The notes under the pieces are model-generated. The model saw nothing but the letters and a program-made list of their open reading frames with translations. It was not told where the DNA came from and did not search any database. Positions 1 to 7,630 of a stretch of DNA of 22,198 nucleotides are shown piece by piece. The position numbers were made by a program, and so were the translations under genes. Positions within the stretch are counted from its first letter, which is position 1. The number at the start of each line of letters is the position of its first letter. This stretch comes from JBDNFP01 sp041689775 (lineage in GTDB: Bacteria > Bacteroidota > Bacteroidia > Cytophagales > Spirosomataceae): the NCBI GenBank assembly GCA_041689775.1, contig JBDNFP010000065.1:1-22198 (forward strand), written 5' to 3'.

Positions 1-14
1 AACATTATATGGTG

Positions 15-46
15 TTCTCAATCATTTTTTTGAGAAAAATTCTCAA
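15..46. other. Small inverted/direct repeat upstream of the M4 peptidase
   Basis: TTCTCAA at 15-21 pairs perfectly with TTGAGAA at 30-36 across a T-rich loop, and TTCTCAA occurs again at 40-46. It could be the weak terminator of a gene left of the window or a regulatory site for the peptidase. With a 7-bp AT-rich stem and no partner gene visible, the function is unknown. Confidence 0.25.
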
Positions 47-93
47 TACCGAAGAATAACATTAAACAGCTTCTCTATCGTCTACCCCTCGTT

Positions 94-3000
94 ATGAAAA
101 GATTTATAATTCTCTTACTGCCTTTGTTCCTGACATTCCAACTGAGTTTGGCTCAGTCAGGCTTTCAAGCCAAGTCCAAGATTCCCTCAACGCCCGTAGT
201 GCCCTCCTTTACGTACGGGATAGTACCTAAGCCATCGCCCGAGGTAAAAACCCAAGGGCTAATTTCCACGAAACAACGGCGAAACCTGAGTACATTACCC
301 CGCCTTTACGTGGTGAAAGACTCCACGGGTAACGTGGTCTGGATTGAAGACCGACGGCCCACGGGTTTACCCGTTGATCCGAACAGTCGTCAAAGCGCGG
401 CTACTGCGGCCTACCAGTTTTTGGATAAAGTAAAAAACGTCTTACAAATCACCAATACCGAAGGCTCTTTTGAGCTCACCGAGGCTACCACGGATCAATG
501 GCAGCAAACGCACTTACGCATGCAGCAGTATCACTTGGGGCTGCCGGTCTACGGAGGAGAAGTTATCCTGCACACGCTTCGGGATACGCTTCGTATCCTC
601 AACGGGCGCAGTTTTCCATCACCCAGAATCACTAATGTAGCTCCTGCCATTAATAGATCTTTGGCCGAAAAAATGGCCATGACTGACGTGGGTAAAAAAG
701 CAATTATCCGTCCCTTCGCAGATCCGTTCACCAATCAGTTCACCCGCACGTTACAGGAGTTGGTTATCTACCATCCTTCGCAAAACCCGGAAGATCCTCG
801 CCTGACCTGGCACTTAACCCTTCGACCAAACCTGATGGAGCGTTGGGAGTACTTTGTGGATGCCCAGTCGGGAGAGGTACTTCACTCGTTTAATCATACC
901 TGTGGGCTGGATGGTCCGGTAACGGCTCGTAGCCGGGATCTTAATGGTTTGGAGCGGACCTTTGGTTCGTATCAGGTGGGGAATAATCTATTCATGATTG
1001 ACGCCACCAAATCCATGTTTAACCAGGGCAAATCCCAGTTACCAGATAACCCAATGGGGGCCATCTGGACCATTGATGCCGGAAATACGGAAGGCAAAAA
1101 CATGAAAGTGAAGCATGTCACGAGTACCAATGCTGCTAATTGGAACGCTACCGCGGTATCAGCTCACACCAACGCGGGTATTTCGTTTGAATACTTTCTC
1201 AAAACTTTCAACCGCAACTCTTTAAATGGAAAGGGAGGTACTATTATTTCGTTGATCAACGTAGCCGACGAAGATGGTGGCGGACTCGATAATGCCTTCT
1301 GGAACGGTGAGTATATGGGCTACGGCAACGGACGGGATGCCTTTCGGCCCCTCGCTGCTTCCCTTGATGTAGCGGGGCATGAAATGACCCACGGAGTCAT
1401 AGAAAATACCGCCCGACTAGAATACCAGGGACAGTCCGGAGCGATCAATGAGTCCATGGCGGATGTATTTGGGGTCCTGATCGATCGGGACGACTGGACC
1501 TTGGGAGAGGATGTGGTCAGTACCCGTTTCTACCCAACGGGAGCGTTACGTAGTATGGCGAATCCAAACCAAGAAGGTGCGGGAGGGAATGGCTATCAGC
1601 CCAAAACCATGGCTCAGTACATTACTACCAAGGAGGATAACGGAGGAGTGCATAGTAACAGCGGAATTCCCAACCACGCCTTTTATCTATTTGCCATCAA
1701 AGTCGGTAAAGAAAAAGCCGAAAAGGTGTACTACCGGGCGCTTACTACCTACCTGACCCGCCGCTCTCAGTTCCTGGACTTGCGGTTGGCTATCATTCAG
1801 GCTTCCACAGATTTGTTCGGAGCCAATAGTACCGAGATCACCTCAGTCAAACAGGCTTTTGATCAGGTAGGGATCATGGAAGGGCAAACGGGGCAGCCTC
1901 CTCAGTCGCAGGAAATACCGGTCAATACGGGTAATGATGGTATCTTGGTCTACGGAGTCAATAACTCCACCCTGTACCAAACCACGCCACAGTTGGCGAA
2001 TTTTAGGGCATTGTCCAATAAAGGTATTACCCACAAGGCCAGCATTACCGACGACGGGCAGCTTGCTTACTATATTTCAAATGATAAGCGCATTCGCGCG
2101 GTTGCTCTGACCGGTACTTCGCAGGAGTACGTGGTCCAGAATGAAACTATTTGGGATAATGTAGCCATTTCGAGAGACGGTAAAAAACTGGCAGCTCTCA
2201 AATCTGATGCGGAAAACAGTATTTGGGTGTATAGCTTTGATCGTAAAGAATGGAAAAAATTCACGCTCTATAATCCTACCTACACCAAAGGAGTCAATAC
2301 CGGAGAAGTACAGTATGCCGATGCTTTTGAATGGGACGTTACGGGCGAGTATATTGTATACGATGCATTCAACGAAATCAAAAATCTGGACGGTACTAGC
2401 CTGGAATATTGGGATGTTGGTTTTATCAATGTCTGGAATACGGCCCAAAAAAAATTCGGGGATGGCACCATTGAAAAACTATTTAGCGACCTTGACGAGG
2501 GTGAGAATATTGGAAATCCGGTTTTTTCGAAGAACAACTCTTCCATTCTTGCCTTTGACTATTTTGACGAAACCGACGACTCCTATTACCTGCTGGGAGT
2601 AAATATCGAGAGTGGTGAATTAGATATTATTTACGAAAATAATACCTTGGGCTTTCCTGATTACTCCCGAACCGATGAACAAATGCTGTTTAATATGGAG
2701 TCGGGTACGAAAGAAAACGTGGGTATTATCGGCATGGGGAAAGATCGGATATCCTCGTCAGGGACCGCCAAGACATTCATTCAGGATGGGAAATGGGCTA
2801 GTTGGTTCGGGCAAGGGACCCGGAGCCGTCAGTCCCAAACGATTTCTTTTGGTACCATCTCTGACAAAACGATTGGTGGTTCTTCCTTCCAGTTAGTAGC
2901 CACGGCTTCTTCGGCGCTCGGGGTTCGTTTTGAAAAGTTGAGTGGTGGTATCAGTATACAGGGGAATGCCGTTTCAATAACCCAAGCTGGTAAAGCATCG

Positions 3001-3546
3001 ATTCGGGCCTTGCAGGATGGTAATACGTCCTTTCTGGCGGCGACTCTGGTGGATCGTACGTTTTGCGTAAACCCCACCAAACCGGTTATCACGCAGGACG
3101 TACTGAATCTAACCGCCTCTTCGCAAGGAGCAGATAAGTTTACATGGTACGAAAATGGAAGCGTAGCGTCGGGCGCAAGTTCGGCGGTGTTGGTGGTAGA
3201 CAGAAGCGGTGAATATACCGCCCGGGCCGTCACGCCCGATGGCTGTCAGAGTACATTATCCAATGGTATTCAAATCCTTATTCTCGCTAATGACCCGGGA
3301 GTTTTCCAGGCGGTAGCTACCTACCCTAATCCGGTACGGGAGGAGTTGATGATCAAAGGGAATTTGGGAGGATTTAAAGAAGATATAACTATTACGGATG
3401 CTAGCGGAAGGTTGAGAAAGCTGGGGGTAAAGGTAGTATCTCCGCAACAATGGCAGGTTTCGATGGGTCAGCTACCACCGGGTTTGTACATCCTGAATCT
3501 TGAAAGAGAAGGCAAAAAGCAAGCATTTAAATTGATAAAAGAGTAG
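94..3546 (+). CDS. Secreted M4 (thermolysin-like) zinc metallopeptidase with C-terminal T9SS sorting domain
   Basis: A large exported endopeptidase of 1150 aa. A signal peptide covers about residues 1-21 (ends LSLAQ). FTP/PepSY-type inhibitory propeptide regions follow at about 90-270, then the M4 catalytic domain at about 280-610. The zinc site is complete: HEMTH at 429-433 (His429, Glu430, His433), third ligand Glu453 in AINESMADVFG, and catalytic His520 in GGVHSNSGIPNHAF. The His429-Glu453 spacing of 24 equals that of thermolysin. After the protease come about 300 residues (roughly 635-930) with repeated beta-propeller-like strands (SRDGKKLA, SYYLLGVNIESGELD), an Ig-like region with a Cys pair at about 945-1065, and a type A T9SS domain from about 1079 (ATYPNPVREE to the end). 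It is therefore expected to be exported by Sec, then secreted or surface-attached by T9SS. M4 enzymes of this type are usually 500-900 aa, so the propeller insert is an addition. The family call is firm; the propeller assignment is inferred from strand pattern. Confidence 0.95.
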   Translation: MKRFIILLLPLFLTFQLSLAQSGFQAKSKIPSTPVVPSFTYGIVPKPSPEVKTQGLISTKQRRNLSTLPRLYVVKDSTGNVVWIEDRRPTGLPVDPNSRQSAATAAYQFLDKVKNVLQITNTEGSFELTEATTDQWQQTHLRMQQYHLGLPVYGGEVILHTLRDTLRILNGRSFPSPRITNVAPAINRSLAEKMAMTDVGKKAIIRPFADPFTNQFTRTLQELVIYHPSQNPEDPRLTWHLTLRPNLMERWEYFVDAQSGEVLHSFNHTCGLDGPVTARSRDLNGLERTFGSYQVGNNLFMIDATKSMFNQGKSQLPDNPMGAIWTIDAGNTEGKNMKVKHVTSTNAANWNATAVSAHTNAGISFEYFLKTFNRNSLNGKGGTIISLINVADEDGGGLDNAFWNGEYMGYGNGRDAFRPLAASLDVAGHEMTHGVIENTARLEYQGQSGAINESMADVFGVLIDRDDWTLGEDVVSTRFYPTGALRSMANPNQEGAGGNGYQPKTMAQYITTKEDNGGVHSNSGIPNHAFYLFAIKVGKEKAEKVYYRALTTYLTRRSQFLDLRLAIIQASTDLFGANSTEITSVKQAFDQVGIMEGQTGQPPQSQEIPVNTGNDGILVYGVNNSTLYQTTPQLANFRALSNKGITHKASITDDGQLAYYISNDKRIRAVALTGTSQEYVVQNETIWDNVAISRDGKKLAALKSDAENSIWVYSFDRKEWKKFTLYNPTYTKGVNTGEVQYADAFEWDVTGEYIVYDAFNEIKNLDGTSLEYWDVGFINVWNTAQKKFGDGTIEKLFSDLDEGENIGNPVFSKNNSSILAFDYFDETDDSYYLLGVNIESGELDIIYENNTLGFPDYSRTDEQMLFNMESGTKENVGIIGMGKDRISSSGTAKTFIQDGKWASWFGQGTRSRQSQTISFGTISDKTIGGSSFQLVATASSALGVRFEKLSGGISIQGNAVSITQAGKASIRALQDGNTSFLAATLVDRTFCVNPTKPVITQDVLNLTASSQGADKFTWYENGSVASGASSAVLVVDRSGEYTARAVTPDGCQSTLSNGIQILILANDPGVFQAVATYPNPVREELMIKGNLGGFKEDITITDASGRLRKLGVKVVSPQQWQVSMGQLPPGLYILNLEREGKKQAFKLIKE

Positions 3547-3576
3547 TCTTCATCTAGCTAAACAAAACAAGTAGGT

Positions 3577-4035
3577 ATGAAAAAAGTAGTTGGTCTGATA
3601 GGGGGCTTCTTGTTGATGAGTGGTGTACTATTTGCACAAAATGAAATTGTAAAGACGGATAAAGCTCCGATTCCGGCGGGGCCATATAGTCAGGGAGTCG
3701 TAGCCAATGGTACACTGTATATAGCGGGGCAGCTAGGGATCAATCCCGCGACGGGGAAACTAGTAGAGGGAGGGGTTGAAAAAGAGTTTACGCAGGTAAT
3801 GGAGAATGTGAAAGCTATTTTGGCAGCCCGGGGCATGAGCCTAAGTCAGCTAGTGAATACCACGATTTTTATGAAAGATCTTCGTCAATTCGGGAGAATA
3901 AACGAGTTGTACGCTACCTACTTTACGGGTAATTACCATGCTCGTACCACAGTAGGAGTTTCTGATTTGCCGATAGGAGCTACGATTGAAGTAGCAGTGA
4001 TAGCGTCTGTTGCTGCACGCAAACGTAAGAAGTAG
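3577..4035 (+). CDS. RidA (YjgF/YER057c/UK114) family protein with signal peptide
   Basis: A 152-aa member of the RidA fold. The cytosolic archetype hydrolyses reactive enamine/imine intermediates made by PLP enzymes. The core starts at about residue 25 with the diagnostic PIPAGPYSQ stretch and continues through YIAGQLGINPATG. Arg123 (HARTT) and Glu138 (TIEVAVIA) are 15 residues apart, as are Arg105 and Glu120 of E. coli RidA, so the active-site framework is kept. What differs is a clear N-terminal export signal, MKKVVGLIGGFLLMSGVLFAQ, which predicts a periplasmic protein. The family is usually about 128 aa without a leader, and the leader accounts for most of the extra length. It ends in a basic tail (AARKRKK). 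It lies 30 bp after the M4 peptidase and is probably cotranscribed with it. Its periplasmic substrate is unknown. Confidence 0.9.
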   Translation: MKKVVGLIGGFLLMSGVLFAQNEIVKTDKAPIPAGPYSQGVVANGTLYIAGQLGINPATGKLVEGGVEKEFTQVMENVKAILAARGMSLSQLVNTTIFMKDLRQFGRINELYATYFTGNYHARTTVGVSDLPIGATIEVAVIASVAARKRKK

Positions 4036-4065
4036 CATGAATTAAAGAAATTCGTGCTACTTCTT
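4027..4065. terminator. Long hairpin between convergent ridA-like and ACP genes
   Basis: Positions 4027-4043 pair with 4049-4065 to give a 17-bp stem with a single T-G wobble (4038/4054) and a 5-nt loop. The stem begins inside the last ridA codons and contains its stop. The arms start AAGAAG and end CTTCTT. It sits between two convergent genes, so it probably ends transcription from both sides, although neither side has a long T-run. Confidence 0.65.
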
Positions 4066-4080
4066 GCATTCAGATTATTC

Positions 4081-4314
4081 TTAGGCAGCGACAGCCTGAT
4101 GTTCTTCAAGATATTCTAGGAGGGTGCGCATCGAAGTAATACGTGGATAATCATCATCCGGGATTGCAATGGAGAATTCTTGCTCTAATTGCATCATCAT
4201 GTCTACGATGTCCAAGCTATCAAAGCCAAGATCCTTTACAAAATGAGCATCATCGGTGATTGCGCTCGTTTCTACGCCAAAATTATTGAGGATTGAAATG
4301 ATACGTTTGTTCAT
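4081..4314 (-). CDS. Acyl carrier protein, stand-alone
   Basis: A 77-aa acidic four-helix protein with the phosphopantetheine attachment motif DSLD at residues 32-35 (Ser33, in KDLGFDSLDIVDMM), followed by the typical helix EQEFSIAIPDDD. It would carry acyl chains as 4'-phosphopantetheine thioesters in the cytoplasm. Length and motif fit type II fatty-acid or polyketide ACPs. No fab, ketosynthase or ligase gene is adjacent: the upstream side is a 733-nt non-coding region and the downstream neighbour is the convergent ridA-like gene. In Bacteroidota the housekeeping acpP normally sits beside fabF and rnc, so this copy may be a second, dedicated ACP. That part is inference. Confidence 0.9.
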   Translation of the reverse strand: MNKRIISILNNFGVETSAITDDAHFVKDLGFDSLDIVDMMMQLEQEFSIAIPDDDYPRITSMRTLLEYLEEHQAVAA

Positions 4315-5047
4315 AATCGTGATCAGTTGCTAGTATACACAAAATACCCAAATAATAACTTACTTGTTAAAACGACGGAAATATAATGTTAGTACCATTT
4401 AAAAGTACAAATTGTTCTAATTTTAAGCTTTTTTTTTCAAGGTGTTGTTTATCAAATCATTGTCAATAAATTATTGATAATTCAATGAGTTTGGATAGAC
4501 AAAGTAAATTGGTTTTTTACAAAACAGGGTTAAAAACGGTACGAACCGTCAGTATTTTAGTACAAAGCCCTAAAAAAACGGACGAATGACAAGAAAATCT
4601 GACAAATGTCCGGAAAGTGCTTGCCTTTAATGGTCCCTCCCGTGGTTATTTTTTCAACGATTGGGTAACCGTTTTCGTATTTGTCTAACCGTTTTTCTTG
4701 CGGGTACTGGTTAAGAGAATACAGGTAATTTTATTTTTTGACTTGTATTGGTCTTTCCTTTCTGCTACTTGTAAAAATGGAGCTTTAATTGATCCGTCAG
4801 GAAATTACAATAAATAGTATTTTTTCAATAAAAATCGAAATAGATTCTTTTTCTAGACTACTAGCTGCATTTCAATGAACAGCATAAAATCACAACTACA
4901 CAAATCAACATCATGTTACACCCACTCAAAACCTGTCTATTAAACGAGTAGATCGAAACGGACCTTAGGTTTAATTTGGTAATTATAGTACTGAATTTAT
5001 TTCAATTGCTAATTCGTTCGATTTTACTATCTAATCACTTACCCTCA
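4315..5047. other. 733-nt AT-rich non-coding region between ACP and NIPSNAP genes
   Basis: No convincing gene is present. It must hold the divergent start regions of the ACP gene (-) and the exported cluster (+). Visible elements are a perfect 7-1-7 palindrome at 4463-4477 (TCAATAA-A-TTATTGA), a 5-bp hairpin at 4536-4549 (ACGGT/ACCGT) followed by TTTTT when read on the minus strand, and a 12-codon ORF at 4913-4951 (MLHPLKTCLLNE). No clear Bacteroidota -33/-7 (TTTG/TAnnTTTG) pair was found. A small RNA or long 5' leader could be encoded here but cannot be shown from the sequence alone. Confidence 0.5.
4463..4477. promoter_or_regulatory. Possible operator palindrome in the ACP/NIPSNAP intergenic region
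   Basis: TCAATAA at 4463-4469 and TTATTGA at 4471-4477 form a perfect inverted repeat around one A, with ATTG (4459-4462) and CAAT (4483-4486) outside. It lies about 150 nt upstream of the ACP start. The symmetry suits a dimeric regulator, but such AT-rich palindromes also occur by chance. Confidence 0.25.
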
Positions 5048-5800
5048 ATGAACCCAAAATATAGGTTACTCTTTATGGTATTAGCAGGAGTTTTTTCTAC
5101 GCTCAATACTTCTGCGCAAAAGACAATGGAGACAAAGCTTTACGAAATGCGCGTTTACTACTGTGAGCCGGGCCGGTTAGACGCTCTGCTTACTCGCTTT
5201 CGCGACCACACTACCCGTATTTTTGAAAAACATGGTATGACCAACGTTGGGTACTGGTTACCGATTGATAACACTGATAATAAGCTGGTGTACGTGCTTT
5301 CGTATCCGGACATGGCCGCCCGTGAAACCGCTTGGAAGGCATTTGGTAGTGATCCTGAATGGAAAAAAGTAGCGGCAGATTCGCAAGTAGACGGAAAAAT
5401 AGTGGCCAAAGTGATCAATACCTTCATGCATGATACTGACTTCTCATTCCCGATGAAGCCGGGTAAATCAGGCGAGGGTAGGGTTTTTGAACTACGTACC
5501 TATTTTACCCTTCCGGGCAAACTTCCTGACTTGCTGGCTCGCTTTCGCAATCATACCACGGCACTCTTTGCTAAGCAGGGAATGACGAACCTGAATTATT
5601 GGATTCCTGATTCCATCGATAATCAGCTTATTTATATGCTGGCGCACCCAAGTGTAGAAGGCGCCAAGAAAGCTTTCGATGCCTTTCGGGTCGATCCTGA
5701 CTGGGTAAAGGCACGGGATAATTCAGAAAAAAATGGGAAAATCGTGGAGAAAGTAGAATCAATTTATATGAAAGCTACTGACTTTTCACCGATCCGATAA
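5048..5800 (+). CDS. Exported tandem NIPSNAP-domain protein
   Basis: A 250-aa protein with a signal peptide (MNPKYRLLFMVLAGVFSTLNTSAQ) and two tandem NIPSNAP (ferredoxin-like, dimeric alpha/beta barrel) repeats. Repeat 1 is about residues 29-133 (YEMRVYYCEPGRLDALLTRF) and repeat 2 about 145-246 (FELRTYFTLPGKLPDLLARF). Both contain FRxHTT followed by HGMTN or QGMTN and a shared DP(E/D)W block, so it arose by internal duplication. The reading frame is open back to a TTG at 4976, but the ATG at 5048 is preferred because it places the signal peptide at the very N-terminus. NIPSNAP domains have no settled biochemical function; related folds bind small ligands or haem. It is the first gene of a three-gene exported cluster, with 33 bp to the next gene's preferred start. 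Confidence 0.88.
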   Translation: MNPKYRLLFMVLAGVFSTLNTSAQKTMETKLYEMRVYYCEPGRLDALLTRFRDHTTRIFEKHGMTNVGYWLPIDNTDNKLVYVLSYPDMAARETAWKAFGSDPEWKKVAADSQVDGKIVAKVINTFMHDTDFSFPMKPGKSGEGRVFELRTYFTLPGKLPDLLARFRNHTTALFAKQGMTNLNYWIPDSIDNQLIYMLAHPSVEGAKKAFDAFRVDPDWVKARDNSEKNGKIVEKVESIYMKATDFSPIR

Positions 5801-5833
5801 CCTTACCGCTTGGTTCAGAAAATCAAAATAACT

Positions 5834-7567
5834 ATGCTCGCTTTATTTCGCACATTCACGTTTGCCGCCTTATTGGTAAGTCCAGTAGCATTATTTGGGC
5901 AGCCCACAGCTGACTACACAGTGGTACCACTCACCGACCTGAGCGCCTTTGAGGCCCCGATGGGGTCTTGGAAAGTTACCTCACAAGTGACCATGAACCC
6001 TACCAATACCAATCCTTTGGTTATTTCGGTGCAATCGGGAAGTGGTACACTGGTAGGTGCTGCCGGCTCTACGTTAAGTACCAAGGCAAGGATGCAGGAC
6101 ATGCGCCTGCGCCTTGACTTCATGCTTTCTCCCGGCGCCCGGGCCTATATTACCCTTCCCGGCGGACAGCGGGTACTTCTATCGGAAGGCGGAGTCATCA
6201 ATGAGACAAATGCTTCCACCAGTGGTTTTATCGGTCAGGTACCGGTTCAAAATGCCGCCAGAACCGCCGGACTTTGGCAAACGATGGAGCTTGCCTACGA
6301 TGCTTCGACCGAAACACAGCCAACCATGGCGCGTTTGAATTCTCTGGTACTGAATAAGGTTGTAGTGCAGCAAAGTGTTTATTTACCCTTAAAAAGTGCT
6401 ATTACTGCGGCCGAACCGCTCACCTTAGAGGTAGTGGCGGGTACCGTAGCATTCCGGAACATTGGCTACCAACTACTGGCCAATCGTAAGACCTTGGCCG
6501 TGGCTGACATTACCTACAAACTGTACAAAGATGCTTGGGATACTCCAAACCCCTCGAAGTTGGAGCGGGAAGGTCCCACCCGGTACATTACGCAGGAGCT
6601 TGGCAGCGGCATGCGTGAATTTCATGTGGTGTTTGATGGTGAAATGATTGTTGGCGAAGCAGGCAACTATACTTTCTCCCTTGCCCAATCGGGCCCCAGG
6701 GCGCGGCTGTCTATTGATGGCAAAGACGTACTAACCGTTGGTGAAAGTACTTCGCAGGACCGACATACCAGCCAAGCAAATTTGAGCGCAGGCAAACACC
6801 GTTTCCAACTCAACTATTCACGTTTCCCGTGGCGTCGTCCGGCGCTTGGGCTCAGTGTTTACTCAGCGGGTGTTCGTCCATACGATCTCACGGCCTTATC
6901 TTCATTACCAGTACCTGAGCCTAAGCCATACATTGGCGTTGTTCCGGAAGGAAAGCCCGAAATGGTGCGGTCCTTTGTGCAGTACGACAATGAAAAAGTA
7001 AAGCGCACGCATGTATTATCGGTGGGTAGTCCAAACGGGTGGCACTATACCATGGATCTCAATCGGGGGGCCTTGTTGCAAGGATGGCGGGGGCAGTTTG
7101 CCGACGTTACCGAAATGTGGTACGAGCGCGGCGAGCCGCAGCTACTAAGTACTGCCGGGCTCACAACGCTGGTATCCGGGCAAAGTAGCTATGCTATGCT
7201 GAGTGCGCCCAGTGCTGCTTGGCCAGATTCTTCGGACCTGAACTACCTGGGTTATCGGCTCAACGCGGACGGTACACCGTCAATCCGTTACGCTATTGCG
7301 GGCACTACCCTCACGGACTTTATCGCCGCCGAAGAACAAGGGCTAAATCGTACCCTGACCTTGGCAGAAAAAGCGGCTTCGCCGGTGTACGTACTACTTG
7401 GTGCGGGCGATGAAATTATTCAGGTAGAAAAGGGCCTCTACCGAGTAGATAACCGGTACTATGTGCGGGTGGACAAGAAAGCCAAAGTAACAACCCGGAC
7501 GTCAGCGGGTAAACAGGAGTTAATGATGGCGGTAGATGGTACCGTTTCGTACAGCTTATTTTGGTAG
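5834..7567 (+). CDS. Exported DUF1080-like / PA14-domain protein
   Basis: The ATG at 5834 gives 577 aa with a signal peptide (MLALFRTFTFAALLVSPVALFGQ); an in-frame TTG at 5810 would only add residues before it. Residues of about 33-212 look like a concanavalin-type beta-sandwich (DUF1080/GH16-like: DLSAFEAPMGSWKV, later TLEVVAGTVAFRNIGY). Residues of about 225-346 match a PA14 domain (GNYTFSLAQSGPRARLSIDG, then ANLSAGKHRFQLNYS), a carbohydrate-binding fold. The C-terminal ~200 residues (WYERGEPQLL, YLGYRLNADGTPSIRYAI) resemble the tail of large multidomain haem/PA14 proteins of Planctomycetes and Bacteroidota. No CxxCH haem site or obvious catalytic acid pair was seen. It is probably a periplasmic or surface binding protein that works with the next gene, 63 bp downstream. 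Domain calls are from motif recall, not search. Confidence 0.75.
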   Translation: MLALFRTFTFAALLVSPVALFGQPTADYTVVPLTDLSAFEAPMGSWKVTSQVTMNPTNTNPLVISVQSGSGTLVGAAGSTLSTKARMQDMRLRLDFMLSPGARAYITLPGGQRVLLSEGGVINETNASTSGFIGQVPVQNAARTAGLWQTMELAYDASTETQPTMARLNSLVLNKVVVQQSVYLPLKSAITAAEPLTLEVVAGTVAFRNIGYQLLANRKTLAVADITYKLYKDAWDTPNPSKLEREGPTRYITQELGSGMREFHVVFDGEMIVGEAGNYTFSLAQSGPRARLSIDGKDVLTVGESTSQDRHTSQANLSAGKHRFQLNYSRFPWRRPALGLSVYSAGVRPYDLTALSSLPVPEPKPYIGVVPEGKPEMVRSFVQYDNEKVKRTHVLSVGSPNGWHYTMDLNRGALLQGWRGQFADVTEMWYERGEPQLLSTAGLTTLVSGQSSYAMLSAPSAAWPDSSDLNYLGYRLNADGTPSIRYAIAGTTLTDFIAAEEQGLNRTLTLAEKAASPVYVLLGAGDEIIQVEKGLYRVDNRYYVRVDKKAKVTTRTSAGKQELMMAVDGTVSYSLFW

Positions 7568-7630
7568 CTCTGCGGAACTATCCGGAATTATAAAGGATTC
7601 AAGTCAAATAATAGAGTTATTGAAATATCT

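Noticed and set aside
4536..4549. ACGGT/ACCGT hairpin with a following T5 on the minus strand
   Set aside because: It looks terminator-like but is only 5 bp and no minus-strand gene ends just upstream of it; kept only as part of the intergenic description.
4976..5047. N-terminal extension of the NIPSNAP gene from a TTG at 4976
   Set aside because: It would add 24 residues before a good signal peptide and uses a rare start codon; the ATG at 5048 explains the protein better.
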